64,000 bases of DNA from Candidatus Megaera polyxenophila (GTDB lineage: Bacteria > Pseudomonadota > Alphaproteobacteria > Rickettsiales > Rickettsiaceae): assembly GCA_037101405.1 (NCBI GenBank), contig AP017964.1, positions 124,001-188,000 of the forward strand, given 5' to 3'. This document shows positions 29,449 through 39,307 of this stretch, one piece after another (position 1 is the first letter of the stretch; each line of letters begins with the position of its first letter). The translations under genes and the position numbers were made by a program. Below the pieces are notes generated by a model, which worked only from the letters and a program-made list of their open reading frames with translations, did not search any database and was not told where the DNA came from.

Positions 29449-30467
29449 TTTTTTATACCTCTCTTGATGCTAATTAAATTTTGGTTGCACAACCACTGAG
29501 TATATTGTTTCTTAAATTTCTGGTCATTATTTATCAAATAGTTTATATGACCACCGTCAACCGATATAAGTGTAGATTTTTTTATCCCCTTTTGCAAAGG
29601 AACTATTGAAGAAATAGGAACAATTTGATCGTCTTTAGCTGAAATAATACAGGTTGGAACATCGATTTTTTCTAAAGAAACAGGCTGATCATTAATATAT
29701 ATGGTGTTACTAATTAGGGCATTTTTAGCAATTATTTCATCTAGAATCTCGTTATATACCGAAACTGGAATTTCTATACCTGACTGTAACCATTGCTCAA
29801 TACGCAAATATTTTTCTCTCGCTTCTTGCGTTTTGAGAGCAAAATACTTATTTACCTTTGTTTGATAATGGCTTGGAAACAGCATAAAAAACATCATTTG
29901 TATATAAATTTGGGGTACTGTGTCTAAGCCGTATATAGCTTTTTTTATCTGTAAAGCTTCTGATAAAAAGTACGGAGCAGCAAAATGCGAATAGTCCCAA
30001 GGTGTAGTAAGCAAAGTTAGAGATTTTATATTGTTATAAATAAATGTAGAGAAGATTGCTATATTTCCTCCTATACAGTGTCCGACCAGATTTGGCTGAG
30101 TCGATGTTCTATCCTGGACAAATCTTACAGCTTTAGCAACGTCCTTTGCATAATCATATAATTTCAAAGTGTCTTTGGTTTCTTTCCATTCAAGTAAGTA
30201 AACATCACCAAATGATTTAACATATTCAATATAATTCTGCTTTCGGTTTAAAAACAATATCGCAGGAGAGTTAAATAGAGAAGGTACTATGACAAAATTT
30301 TGATTAGAGGATGTGCCTGATTTAAATAACCATAAATTAGAAAGTTTAGAATTGTAACCAGATTTTATAGCACCTAATTTGTAATTATCCCATCCTTGGT
30401 CTAAATCTAAATATTTACAGTAATCTTCTTGATATATTTTATGTAACTCATTACAAAAAGAAAACAT
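29445..30467 (-). CDS. phaC: PhaC-like polyhydroxyalkanoate synthase, short form
   Basis: The 340-residue alpha/beta-hydrolase has the PHA synthase active site: Cys131 in the lipase-like box GHCIGGN, Asp280 (SAKDDQIVP) and His307 (DGGHINYL). At this length it resembles class III PhaC (about 355 residues), which normally works with PhaE; class I enzymes run to about 590. No PhaE-like gene is adjacent. It is followed by, and overlaps, the thiolase. Whether this lineage makes polymer or uses the enzyme otherwise cannot be told from the sequence. Confidence 0.85.
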   Translation of the reverse strand: MFSFCNELHKIYQEDYCKYLDLDQGWDNYKLGAIKSGYNSKLSNLWLFKSGTSSNQNFVIVPSLFNSPAILFLNRKQNYIEYVKSFGDVYLLEWKETKDTLKLYDYAKDVAKAVRFVQDRTSTQPNLVGHCIGGNIAIFSTFIYNNIKSLTLLTTPWDYSHFAAPYFLSEALQIKKAIYGLDTVPQIYIQMMFFMLFPSHYQTKVNKYFALKTQEAREKYLRIEQWLQSGIEIPVSVYNEILDEIIAKNALISNTIYINDQPVSLEKIDVPTCIISAKDDQIVPISSIVPLQKGIKKSTLISVDGGHINYLINNDQKFKKQYTQWLCNQNLISIKRGIKK

Positions 30468-30663
30468 GTTTACCTGTATTTGCGCTTGACGGGTTATTTA
30501 AAGCTGATTATAATCCCTTAAATTTTTTATCGTTGACTTACGGCTTTACAAGGTTTTTTAAATCACTATTTAGATATAAAGAAGCTTTGCAGCCTTACGA
30601 CTAAAAATAACTTAAAACAGAACATATTTTAAGTTTTTTTTTTGTCATAGGTGTTATTAAGCA

Positions 30664-32160
30664 ATGTCGCAATCAGACTCAGATCATTTTAAAAGTAAAA
30701 TCAGAACTATTTTTTGGCCTATAAAAAGATATGAATTAGCTAAATTCATACCGATGGCCGCTTTGATGTTTTGTGTTTTATTTAACCAAAATATTTTAAG
30801 AATCTTAAAAGACAGCATATTAATTTCTGAGATTAGTGCCGAGATAACAAGTTTTGCAAAAGTATATTGTGTAACTCCAGCTGCAACCATATTTGTTATT
30901 ATCTATGCAAAACTTATAAATCATTTAACTTTTGAGAAAATATTCTACCACCTTGTCTCTTTTTTTACTGGTTTTTACGTGATTTTTGCTTTCATATTAT
31001 ATCCCAATATCGATTTTTTTCATATGAATGGAGAAAAATTGGATTACCTGATGTCTGCCTACCCTCATTTTAAATGGTATATAGCTATTCTCGGTAATTG
31101 GGGTTACATAATATTTTATACTTTATCTGAATTATGGCCTAACGTTTTTTATATTTTGCTTTTCTGGCAATTAGCTAACGAGATAACTTCTACTAAGGAA
31201 GCAAAAAGATTTTATACTTTATTTTCCTTATTCGGTAACTCTTCTGTAATCGTTGTGGGCCTCCTTATGCTAAATTTATCTTCCGAAGAAAGCATAACCA
31301 GAAAATTATTTACTATCTCTGATAGCAAAATACTGCTTACTCAAGTATCAACAAGTTTCGTTGCTCTTTCTGCGATATTTTCATGCTTACTTGTTAGATA
31401 CATAACAAAAAGAGTGATGACTAATCCCAATTTATATTTAAGGCCGCCGGAAGAATTATCAAAAAATAAAATGGGACTAATCGAGAGTTTTAAATATATC
31501 GCTCGTTCAAAATATCTGTGGTTGATGCTTATTTGTTCAGCCTCATTTGGGTTGTCCATGAACTTAGTAGAAGCCGTGTGGAAAGCAAAGATTAAAGAAC
31601 TTTATCCAAGTGTTACGGAATTTGCAGCTTTTAGCAGTATTTACATTCTCTGGACTGGAGTTGTAATAATGATCCTAACTGTAGTAGGAACTAACATAAT
31701 GCGCACTAGAAGCTGGTTTACTGCTGCAGTTATTACCCCAATTGTTATTCTAATTACCGGAAGCATGTTTTTTGTGCTAGTTGTTTTCGATGAGGTGATT
31801 TTTTCTTTTTATGAAGGTGCAATTATCACTACCCCTCTTGCACTTGCAGTGTCGGTAGGGGCAATTCAAAATATTCTCTCAAAAGGCTCGAAATATTCTA
31901 TTTGGGATACCTCAAGAGAGATGCTATATATTCCTCTTGACCAAGAACTCAGAACTAAAGGTAAAGCAGCTGTAGATGTAATTAGCCCTAAAATTGGAAA
32001 ATCTGCTAGCGGTCTTGTTCAATCCGTGATTTTTACTATATTACCGACAGCTACATATAATAGCATTTCTTCTAGTTTAATGGTGATATTTATAGTTGTC
32101 TGCTTATTATGGATATATTCAGTAAGAAAAATATATTTTGAATATCAGAAAATAGTTTAA
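30664..32160 (+). CDS. tlc: Tlc-family nucleotide translocase
   Basis: This 498-residue membrane protein has about 12 helices and belongs to the ATP/ADP (nucleotide) transporter family of Rickettsiales, Chlamydiae and plastids, which takes nucleotides from the host cell. Recognisable family stretches are FWPIKRYELAKF at the start, NQNILRILKDS, NLVEAVWKAKIKELYP and IQNILSKGSKYSIWD. Rickettsiae carry up to five Tlc paralogues with different substrates. From remembered sequences this one looks closer to the Tlc4/Tlc5 type than to the ATP/ADP exchanger Tlc1, but I cannot be certain of the paralogue. It stands alone between divergent and convergent neighbours. Confidence 0.95.
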   Translation: MSQSDSDHFKSKIRTIFWPIKRYELAKFIPMAALMFCVLFNQNILRILKDSILISEISAEITSFAKVYCVTPAATIFVIIYAKLINHLTFEKIFYHLVSFFTGFYVIFAFILYPNIDFFHMNGEKLDYLMSAYPHFKWYIAILGNWGYIIFYTLSELWPNVFYILLFWQLANEITSTKEAKRFYTLFSLFGNSSVIVVGLLMLNLSSEESITRKLFTISDSKILLTQVSTSFVALSAIFSCLLVRYITKRVMTNPNLYLRPPEELSKNKMGLIESFKYIARSKYLWLMLICSASFGLSMNLVEAVWKAKIKELYPSVTEFAAFSSIYILWTGVVIMILTVVGTNIMRTRSWFTAAVITPIVILITGSMFFVLVVFDEVIFSFYEGAIITTPLALAVSVGAIQNILSKGSKYSIWDTSREMLYIPLDQELRTKGKAAVDVISPKIGKSASGLVQSVIFTILPTATYNSISSSLMVIFIVVCLLWIYSVRKIYFEYQKIV

Positions 32161-32230
32161 AACACTTCTATTAACTAACAAATTTCTGCGGTATCCACGA
32201 CGCCAGAAACGACTTTAGCTTTTCTCTAAG

Positions 32231-34039
32231 CTAGAAGTTTTGCCCAATACCAAAATATAACTGAAAGGCTTTATCAACCTTTTTCCTTGGTTTAATCGGA
32301 AAACCTATATCTAGCCTTAGAGGTCCAAAATCAGTAAAGTACCGCATGCCCGCTCCAAAACCATGGAACATTTTTTTACCAAGCGCTGGAGTAGTGGAAC
32401 TAAATACGTTGCCACTGTCAAAAAATACTACGAGACCAATATCATTTTTTATCTTAGTTCTAAGTTCAAGGTTACTTAAAATCATCGAACGGCCTCCGAT
32501 CGGATGATTTTTTTGGTCAATCGGTCCTGCAAGCTGATAAGCATAACCTCTTACGGACCCAACCCCACCTGTATAAAACCTTTCGTTCGCCGGTATTTTT
32601 GCCGATTTCGTTCCGCTAATTACCCCAGCCGAAACCTTTATGGCTATAACCGGATCAAACTTAACTCTAAAAGGAGTGTATTTAGCTGCTATAACTTCAT
32701 TTTTAAAGAAAGATCTAGCTCCTGTTTTTGTAGGAAAAAAAGGTTCTGTTTTAAACTGCAATTCAAGACCTTTATGAGTATTTAAAATATTATCTCTTGT
32801 ATCGCGCTTGAGAAATAATGGAATCGAGAGAAAAGAAAAGTCCTTTGAACCTTGCGTCTCTTTAACAACACTATAAGAATATTTACCCGAAACACCAGCC
32901 GTCCATATATTAGTTAGTTTTCTTTCTATACCGACAGATAACATACCTTCTCTATTATCATAAGCTTTTGAGGTAGTATTTTCTCCGGAAAGTCCTATTT
33001 TTAAAGTTTGATTATCTTGTTTATAAAAAGGTTTGGTAAATTCAAGATCAATAATTTGTTCCTTCTGATTGCCAGAAATTTCAGTCTTTACCGTTTCCCC
33101 GTTACCAAAAAAGTTTTTATGATTCCACCCCAGTGTAGTACCAAAACCTAAATCGGTTCCATAACTAAAACCAGCTTTTACGCTTCTATGTTTCTGTTCT
33201 TTTAAATCAAATACTATTGGTACTTTACCCTTATTGTCGGTATGATCTGGTATTTCAGTGTTTATTATTGCAAAAAGTCCTGTCTTTTGAAGAGAACCTT
33301 GGGCTTCTTGGAGGAAAGAAGGCCTAAAACATTGATCATTTTTAAATGGAATTAATTTTTTAACGTAATCCGGATTTACAGAACGTAGGCCTTTAAAATC
33401 AACCGATTTAATTGTTGCATATGGCCCTGCATTAATTATAAAATTTATCATCATAGTATAATCGGAATTATCGATAATAGCTTCATGCGTTACCTCTAAA
33501 CTTAAGAGGCAGTTATTCTTTTCGATATTTTTAGTGAGTACTTTTTCGGAATCTATAACATTAGCGGCTACTGCGAAATCTCCTTCCTTAATTTTAAGCC
33601 CGGTAATATCCGGAATGTTTATGTCATGATTACTGTTTTCTGCATATTTCAGAATAATTTTTTTTACTTTATACCTTTCCCAGCCATTCACATAAAAAAT
33701 AATGGAATTTTCTGTTTCTGGAAATTCAGTCTCGATAGTTGCATCATAGTACCCTTCGGAATGTAAATATCGTAAGAAAGATTTTTTACCTTCGCTTTCC
33801 CAGTAAGCTTTTTGGTTTATTGTGTTATATAACTTGGCCGTTTTTTCCATATTTCGGGCGAGTTCGTTCAGTTTTTTCATAACTGATTTTATAGAACTTT
33901 CAACTTCCGGCTGTTCTTTAATAATTAACTTAATAGAAGTGTATTTTGATTCCTTTGCAAGCGCCACATAAGGTACAATAATAAGGCAAACTGTAGCTAG
34001 TAGTATTATTGCATAACAAAAAAAATTTTTATTGCTCAT
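32231..34039 (-). CDS. tamA: Omp85-family outer-membrane protein, TamA-like
   Basis: The 602-residue protein starts with a signal peptide (about 1-28, CYAIILLATVCLIIVPYVALA). POTRA-type periplasmic modules follow (about 35-290), then a 16-strand-type beta-barrel with the conserved GGVGSVRGY motif and a C-terminal Phe (QLYFGIGQNF). Its length is that of TamA (577 in E. coli); BamA is about 800. TamA and its partner TamB help insert outer-membrane proteins and move lipids. It follows mlaF by 21 bases, and the grouping of envelope lipid-transport genes fits this role. Confidence 0.85.
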   Translation of the reverse strand: MSNKNFFCYAIILLATVCLIIVPYVALAKESKYTSIKLIIKEQPEVESSIKSVMKKLNELARNMEKTAKLYNTINQKAYWESEGKKSFLRYLHSEGYYDATIETEFPETENSIIFYVNGWERYKVKKIILKYAENSNHDINIPDITGLKIKEGDFAVAANVIDSEKVLTKNIEKNNCLLSLEVTHEAIIDNSDYTMMINFIINAGPYATIKSVDFKGLRSVNPDYVKKLIPFKNDQCFRPSFLQEAQGSLQKTGLFAIINTEIPDHTDNKGKVPIVFDLKEQKHRSVKAGFSYGTDLGFGTTLGWNHKNFFGNGETVKTEISGNQKEQIIDLEFTKPFYKQDNQTLKIGLSGENTTSKAYDNREGMLSVGIERKLTNIWTAGVSGKYSYSVVKETQGSKDFSFLSIPLFLKRDTRDNILNTHKGLELQFKTEPFFPTKTGARSFFKNEVIAAKYTPFRVKFDPVIAIKVSAGVISGTKSAKIPANERFYTGGVGSVRGYAYQLAGPIDQKNHPIGGRSMILSNLELRTKIKNDIGLVVFFDSGNVFSSTTPALGKKMFHGFGAGMRYFTDFGPLRLDIGFPIKPRKKVDKAFQLYFGIGQNF

Positions 34040-34060
34040 TACATAGTTCTACTTATTTAC

Positions 34061-34822
34061 TTAGACCTCAAAAGGTCCAGACGATAATCCGTTAATAAAT
34101 TGAAACATATATGGATTATCTGTTGTATCCATTTCCTCTTTAGTTCCAGACCATTGGATTTTGCCATTGTGGATTAAAACCACTTCTTTAGCAATTCTTC
34201 TAACACTATTCATATCATGAGTAATAGCTATTGTTGTTGCCCCTAGTTCTTCTCGAATTTTAATAATTAAATCATTAATAACATTGGCCATGATAGGATC
34301 AAGACCCGTAGTTGGTTCGTCAAAAAATATAATTTGGGGATCTGTACAAATTGCTCGCGCTAGAGATACTCTTTTTTGCATTCCTCCTGATAATTCCGCT
34401 GGATACAAGTTTAATATCCTCTCGGAAAGTCCAACTGACTTTAGCTTTTTGAGAGCTAATTCTTTTATTTCATCTCTTTTTAAGGAATATAATTTCTGGG
34501 CAAAGAAAGTGATATTTTCACTGACACTTAAGGAATCAAATAATGCTCCTCCCTGGAAAAGGAAACCACAATTTTCTAAAATTTTTAAGCGAGCTTTAGA
34601 GGAAATATTTACTGTTTCTTGATCATCCAAAGTTATGCTTCCCTTATCCGGCGTTAGAAGTCCTATAATTGTTTTAATTAAAACCGACTTTCCCGTACCT
34701 GAACCGCCCAGAATAACAAGAGAACTGTCTTTTTTTACATCAAGGTCTATCCCGTCAAGCACTTTATGATTACCAAATGCTTTGTGTAAATTACGAACTT
34801 TTATTTTTATATTATCTGTCAT
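34061..34822 (-). CDS. mlaF: ABC transporter ATPase of the Mla lipid transport system
   Basis: This 253-residue ATPase has Walker A (GGSGTGKSVL), the Q-loop in FLFQGGALFD, the signature LSGGMQKRVSLARA, Walker B (IIFFDEPTTGLDP) and a switch His (AITHDMN). The FQGGALFDSLSV region is characteristic of MlaF/Ttg2A, which energises retrograde phospholipid movement between the outer and inner membranes. It follows mlaE by 11 bases. The substrate-binding MlaD gene is not adjacent. Confidence 0.93.
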   Translation of the reverse strand: MTDNIKIKVRNLHKAFGNHKVLDGIDLDVKKDSSLVILGGSGTGKSVLIKTIIGLLTPDKGSITLDDQETVNISSKARLKILENCGFLFQGGALFDSLSVSENITFFAQKLYSLKRDEIKELALKKLKSVGLSERILNLYPAELSGGMQKRVSLARAICTDPQIIFFDEPTTGLDPIMANVINDLIIKIREELGATTIAITHDMNSVRRIAKEVVLIHNGKIQWSGTKEEMDTTDNPYMFQFINGLSSGPFEV

Positions 34823-34833
34823 AACGTAATAAA

Positions 34834-35613
34834 TTAACTGAAAAATAACTCAGTAATTAAATAATTACTCAGTAAAATTAGTATTGAAGACGATACCACG
34901 GCATCAGTAGTTGCTGTTCCAACACCTCTAGCTCCCTTATTTGAATGATAACCATGATAACAGCTCATTATTGCTATTATAAAACCAAATACCGCAGCTT
35001 TAACTAAACCGGAAACTACATCTATAGTTTCTAGATACTCAACTGTATTTTTAATATAAGTAATACCATTAAAACCAAGTTTATAAACACTAACTAGATA
35101 ACCGCCCATTACCCCTATAATATCTCCAATTAGCACTAGGCACGGCATAGTAAGTACAGCTGCGATCACTCTTGGAACTACCAGATATTTAATTGGGTCA
35201 GTAGATAAAGTAAATAAGGCGTCAATTTGTTCGGTGACTTTCATTGTACCTATTTCAGCTGCAATCGAAGCTCCTACTCTTCCTGCTACCATAAGACCGG
35301 CAAGTACAGGACCAAGTTCCCTGGTTATAGAAAGAACGACAACCGTTGCAATTGAACTTTCAGCAGAAAATCGTGAAAAACCTGTATAGCTTTGCAGAGC
35401 TAAAACTGCTCCGGAAAAAACGGCAGTCATTGCTACTACCGGTAAGGAAAAATAGCCTATAGAAATTATCTGACGTAAAATTAAACTCAAATAGAATGGC
35501 CTCCTAATCAACCCGCTAATAGTTTTTGCAATAAAAATTGAAAGGATTCCAACTTTCTGAAAAAAATCAAGAGCCTGGCGTCCTATATATTGTAGAGGTA
35601 AAAACATAATCAT
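34834..35613 (-). CDS. mlaE: Mla lipid transport permease
   Basis: The 259-residue MlaE-family permease has five to six membrane helices and the family stretch RELGPVLAGLMVAGRVGASIAAEIGTMKVTEQIDAL. It pairs with the MlaF ATPase encoded immediately downstream. Two alternative ATG codons lie at the start (residues 1 and 3), with little effect on the product. The alr gene ends 51 bases upstream on the same strand, so coaD, alr, mlaE, mlaF and tamA may form one transcript. Confidence 0.94.
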   Translation of the reverse strand: MIMFLPLQYIGRQALDFFQKVGILSIFIAKTISGLIRRPFYLSLILRQIISIGYFSLPVVAMTAVFSGAVLALQSYTGFSRFSAESSIATVVVLSITRELGPVLAGLMVAGRVGASIAAEIGTMKVTEQIDALFTLSTDPIKYLVVPRVIAAVLTMPCLVLIGDIIGVMGGYLVSVYKLGFNGITYIKNTVEYLETIDVVSGLVKAAVFGFIIAIMSCYHGYHSNKGARGVGTATTDAVVSSSILILLSNYLITELFFS

Positions 35614-35664
35614 TTTATATTATTTTAGGTTTAACATAATTAATAGCATCAAAACTGGTATATG

Positions 35665-36768
35665 TTAATATTTATAAAATTTATGATATCTATTGCCAAG
35701 CATAGTTAATATTTCATAACCGTTTGTTCCGGCTAGATTCGCAATTTTATCAAGGCTCATATTTTTTCCTATAATTTCTACAGTTTGTCCTAAAAATAAT
35801 TCTTCCGGCGGTATTTTAGTAACATCAACGGTAATTAAATCCATTGACACTCTACCTATTACGGGAGCTGGTTTATCATTAATAAATACTATTCCCTTGT
35901 TACTTAACGACCGTGGATATCCGTCAGCATACCCTAAAGGCAAAGTAGCAATAAGATGTCTTTCTCCAAGTTCATAAGTTCTATTGTAACCAACATGCTG
36001 GCCCTTATCCAGATCTTTTATCTGTATTATAGGGGCTTCCAGGGTTACCGGATTTTTAATAACAGATTCCTGCAGATAAGGAGTTGGATTGACTCCATAA
36101 ATAGCTACTCCAGGCCGAGCAATGTCAAAATGATATTCCGGTCCTAAAAAAATCCCACTAGAATTTACTAGGCTTTTTTTTGCATTCGGAAATAGAGATG
36201 CTAATTGCTTAAATTTCATTAACTGTTCTTTATTTGTCTGATTATCGGGTTCTTCAGAAGAAGATAAATGACTCATAACGCATAAAACATCCAATTCATT
36301 AGCATTTTGGACTAAATCATTAAATTCTCCTTCTGGTATACCAAAACGATTCATTCCTGTATCGATATGTAAAAAACAGGATAATTTTTTATTTAATTGA
36401 TGAGATAGATTTCGCCATAATTCCAATTGTTTAAAGGAATTCAAAACTGGAATAAGATTATAGTTAATAAAATCGTCTCGGTCAGCAGTAAAATAACCAT
36501 TTAAAACACAGATTTTTAGGTTTTTATGATTTAAATTCTCTTTACTAAATCTTTCCCTTAAGGTTACACCTTCGTCTGTATTGGCTACAAAAAAATACTT
36601 ACAACCGAAATTAGCAAGGATAGGAGCTATCTGTTCTGCTCCAAGACCATAACAATTAGCTTTAACTGCTGCTCCTACCTCAGTCAGTGTACAAATTTTT
36701 TGTAAAGCCCGGTAATTATCCCTTATAATGTCCAGATCTATTGTAAGAGTACATTTTGAAGTAATCAT
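35665..36768 (-). CDS. alr: Alanine racemase
   Basis: This PLP-dependent racemase (367 residues) makes D-alanine for peptidoglycan. Lys36 (AVKANCYGLGA) binds PLP, and Tyr261 (GYNRTY) is the second catalytic base. The residues lining the entry (HIDTGMNRFG) and the C-terminal domain (RVSMDLITVDVT) are conserved. Its ATG overlaps the coaD stop by four bases. Presence of an intact alr fits the mraZ-rsmH-ftsL and M23 genes in indicating that this organism still builds peptidoglycan. Confidence 0.97.
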   Translation of the reverse strand: MITSKCTLTIDLDIIRDNYRALQKICTLTEVGAAVKANCYGLGAEQIAPILANFGCKYFFVANTDEGVTLRERFSKENLNHKNLKICVLNGYFTADRDDFINYNLIPVLNSFKQLELWRNLSHQLNKKLSCFLHIDTGMNRFGIPEGEFNDLVQNANELDVLCVMSHLSSSEEPDNQTNKEQLMKFKQLASLFPNAKKSLVNSSGIFLGPEYHFDIARPGVAIYGVNPTPYLQESVIKNPVTLEAPIIQIKDLDKGQHVGYNRTYELGERHLIATLPLGYADGYPRSLSNKGIVFINDKPAPVIGRVSMDLITVDVTKIPPEELFLGQTVEIIGKNMSLDKIANLAGTNGYEILTMLGNRYHKFYKY

Positions 36769-37268
36769 TTTTTATTTTTATAGTATTCCACTACTTTTTC
36801 TTCTATTTCTGGAATTAAAAAAGCGGAAATAGAACCACCAAGACTGGCTATTTCTTTTACTAATCTTGAAGAAATAAATTGGTTTTTTTCTGAGGCTGGT
36901 AAAAATATAGTTTCTATATTCCCATTTAATCGTGAATTCATGCACGCCATTTGGAATTCATATTCAAAATCAGAAACGGCCCTAAGTCCCCGTACAATTA
37001 TACTTGCCCCCATTTTACTTGCAAAATTTACAAGTAGACCGTCAAACTTCATAACTTTTACATTACTAGCAATACCATATTTTTCTAGATAAATCTGAGC
37101 AAGCGCACATCTCTCTTCTATAGAAAACATAGGATTTTTGCTATAAGAAGTAGAAATTGCTAGTACTAACTCATCAGTAATTTTACTGGCTCTGGCAATT
37201 ATATCCGCATGGCCATTGGTTATTGGATCAAACGTTCCAGGGTATATTCCTATTGTTTTCTTGGTCAT
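36765..37268 (-). CDS. coaD: Phosphopantetheine adenylyltransferase
   Basis: CoaD (167 residues) transfers AMP from ATP to 4'-phosphopantetheine in coenzyme A synthesis. The nucleotidyltransferase motif is YPGTFDPITNGHADII, and the second motif is SSRLVKEIASLGG near the C-terminus. IVRGLRAVSDFEYEFQMA is a strong family stretch. Length is normal. It overlaps alr by four bases. Confidence 0.97.
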   Translation of the reverse strand: MTKKTIGIYPGTFDPITNGHADIIARASKITDELVLAISTSYSKNPMFSIEERCALAQIYLEKYGIASNVKVMKFDGLLVNFASKMGASIIVRGLRAVSDFEYEFQMACMNSRLNGNIETIFLPASEKNQFISSRLVKEIASLGGSISAFLIPEIEEKVVEYYKNKK

Positions 37269-37390
37269 ATTCAGGCAATTATTTTACAATAACCTTTCTT
37301 ATATAATAAATCTGTAGGTCATAGCAAGTATTATAAGAAATTAGCTGGTTGTTTCTTATTTCTATTAACTATATCGCTTTTTGCTTTTAA

Positions 37391-37936
37391 TTAATTTTCC
37401 GAAAATATTTTTGTATCAAAAGTGAAAATATGGCGCTGTGGTTGGTATTTATCAAAATCGACCACCTTCACTTGACAAGAAAATTTTCCATTGGTATAAG
37501 TCCCTATAACACGTTTCCAAAAATTTAAGCCTTTGTGATTTTCAGGAATAACAGACACTTCCCAGATACCAGAATATTTATTAAAAACTTCCCACGCGGC
37601 CTCTCTAGCGATTCCTTTATTCTGGAACTTAGCGATAACAAAGAATTCTCCCATATTCCAGTTACTACTGCTCTCTTTAGTCTCCTTATCAACTAAAATA
37701 AATCCCGCCAATTCACTATTTACTTTAATTAAAAAAGGCCAACGATTTTCATCCTCAAAATAAATTCTAAAGTCAAAACATTCATAAAGGCCATTTGCCG
37801 GCATTGACCAATCCTCTGAAATAAAACCGCAATATCGTGACAAATCATATACGTAAAATCTTGCCATATTTTGGATAACTGGATAATCATTATAAGTTGC
37901 CGGTACGATTATCGGCCTTAATAATTTACTACTCAT
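37391..37936 (-). CDS. GNAT-family acetyltransferase-like protein
   Basis: The reading frame is open from 38023, but the preferred start is the ATG at 37936 (MSSKLLRPIIVPATYND), giving 181 residues. The upstream 29 codons are hydrophobic and do not look family-like. The GNAT core is visible: a beta strand MGEFFVIAKF, then the acetyl-CoA loop QNKGIAREAAWEVF (Q/R-x-x-G-x-G/A pattern), then WEVSVIPENHKGLNFWKRVIG. The substrate is unknown. It stands alone, 122 bases upstream of coaD on the same strand. Confidence 0.7.
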   Translation of the reverse strand: MSSKLLRPIIVPATYNDYPVIQNMARFYVYDLSRYCGFISEDWSMPANGLYECFDFRIYFEDENRWPFLIKVNSELAGFILVDKETKESSSNWNMGEFFVIAKFQNKGIAREAAWEVFNKYSGIWEVSVIPENHKGLNFWKRVIGTYTNGKFSCQVKVVDFDKYQPQRHIFTFDTKIFSEN

Positions 37937-38107
37937 TTTTGTTTTATCACCTATATCTACCATAAGCACCAGATTAAAAGTAATTAAGCTGCAAATTATA
38001 GAAAAAACATAACAGGAAATCAATTACTTACAAAGCTAACAAAGTTTTAATTTAGACTTTCAGGTAGAATTAATATTTAATAAAGTTGTAATTATTAGGG
38101 AAATATT

Positions 38108-38775
38108 ATGGCACAAATTATTACAATAGCCCAGCAAAAAGGGGGAGCTGGTAAAACTACTATTGCAGCCCATATTGCTGTATCTCTTGCTCAAACAGGT
38201 AGAAGGGTAGCAGTTATCGATATAGATCCGCAAGGAAGTTTAAGTAGATGGCATCTCTTGCGAGAAAAAAATTCGGAATCGGTTATACCGGTCTTCATTT
38301 TGTTGCTAGTTCTGGGTGGAGGATTGAAGGAGTAATCAGTAATCTGCAAAATAAAGTGGATTACATAATTATTGACGCTCCTCCTCACACAGAAACCGAA
38401 TCGAAGTCAGCTATTAGAGCATCAAGCTTGGTTATTGTGCCTATGCAACCAAGCCCAACCGACCTCTGGGCAACAGAAACAACTATTGATTTTGCAAAAA
38501 GTGAAAATATTCCGGCTAAAATTTTAATAAACAGATATAACCCTACGTCAAAAATTAGTAAAGAAATTATAAAACAATTAAAGGCTGAGGTTTTTAAGAA
38601 TACTATTGGTAATAGAGTGGCATTTAGTTCCTGTTTTTTAAACGGCGTAACCGTAACAGAAAATCAGCCAAATTCTTCGGCAGCAATTGAAATAAAAAAT
38701 TTTGTTGAAGAGATTCTGTATATTACTGAAAAAGCTGAAGGTAAAGCAGCTAATAGAGTTTTAGAAAAGGCTTAA
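38108..38775 (+). pseudogene. ParA/Soj-like ATPase, frame-shifted at a poly-A run
   Basis: The first frame encodes the N-terminus with the deviant Walker A (QQKGGAGKTT, residues 9-18) and the second switch region (VAVIDIDPQGSLSRWH). At a run of seven A near 38263-38269 the frame ends in a foreign tail. The correct continuation (KKFGIGYTGLHFVASSG, then YIIIDAPPHTETESKSAIRAS) is in another frame and runs to 38775. Adding one A restores a ParA-type protein of about 222 residues. No parB lies beside it. The rest of the coding sequence is well conserved, so this is either a very recent loss or a gene rescued by transcriptional slippage at the A run, as described in other AT-rich symbionts. Confidence 0.85.
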
Positions 38776-38874
38776 TATAAACACATTAACTTGATTAAAA
38801 ATATAAACCTAATTATAAGACTTATGAGCTTAAGATAAAGCTATTCTAGATTAAGATTTAAACTCTTTAATTAA

Positions 38875-39300
38875 ATGAGCCAGTTCGAAATTTATTTACT
38901 ACTATTTACAGATGTTTTAACTGCTAATCTTGCTTTTAATACTTCTTCGGAAATAGTATTAGATACTATGAACCTGTTTGGTAATTACCACAAACAACTC
39001 ATGTTATCAGTGGCATTAATAGCGTATGCATTTTCGATCGGTATAAATTATATATTAGGAGTAGCATGTTATAAAATTTTAACTCCAGCAAAAGAAGAAC
39101 AAAACCAGTTAAATACAAAAATCAATAGCATCAAAAATTCTAAGCTGTTAGCGGTCATAATTGCTATTAGTTTTTTACCATTTTTTGGTAAATTTATAGT
39201 ACTGTTTTCAGGATTTTGCCGTATAAAATTTAAAACGGTTTTGATCATTTCTATTCTTACAAAATTAGTTTACTATAGCTTTTTAATATTTTCTACTTAG
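38875..39300 (+). CDS. Small membrane protein, possibly YqaA/DedA-like
   Basis: This 141-residue protein has three to four hydrophobic segments (LYLLLFTDVL; LMLSVALIAYAFSIGINYILG; LLAVIIAISFLPFFGKFIVLFSGF; TVLIISILTKLVYYSFLIF). The LPFFGKFIVLFSGF segment with flanking Arg/Lys recalls the small SNARE-associated/DedA-like YqaA proteins found upstream of addB in some rickettsiae. I cannot be sure. It ends seven bases before addB and is likely co-transcribed with it. Confidence 0.55.
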   Translation: MSQFEIYLLLFTDVLTANLAFNTSSEIVLDTMNLFGNYHKQLMLSVALIAYAFSIGINYILGVACYKILTPAKEEQNQLNTKINSIKNSKLLAVIIAISFLPFFGKFIVLFSGFCRIKFKTVLIISILTKLVYYSFLIFST

Positions 39301-39307
39301 CATCTAT

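Noticed and set aside
32216..32233. Hairpin TAGCTT/AAGCTA after tlc as a terminator
   Set aside because: The stem is only six bases, A/T-rich, and lacks a proper T run on either strand.
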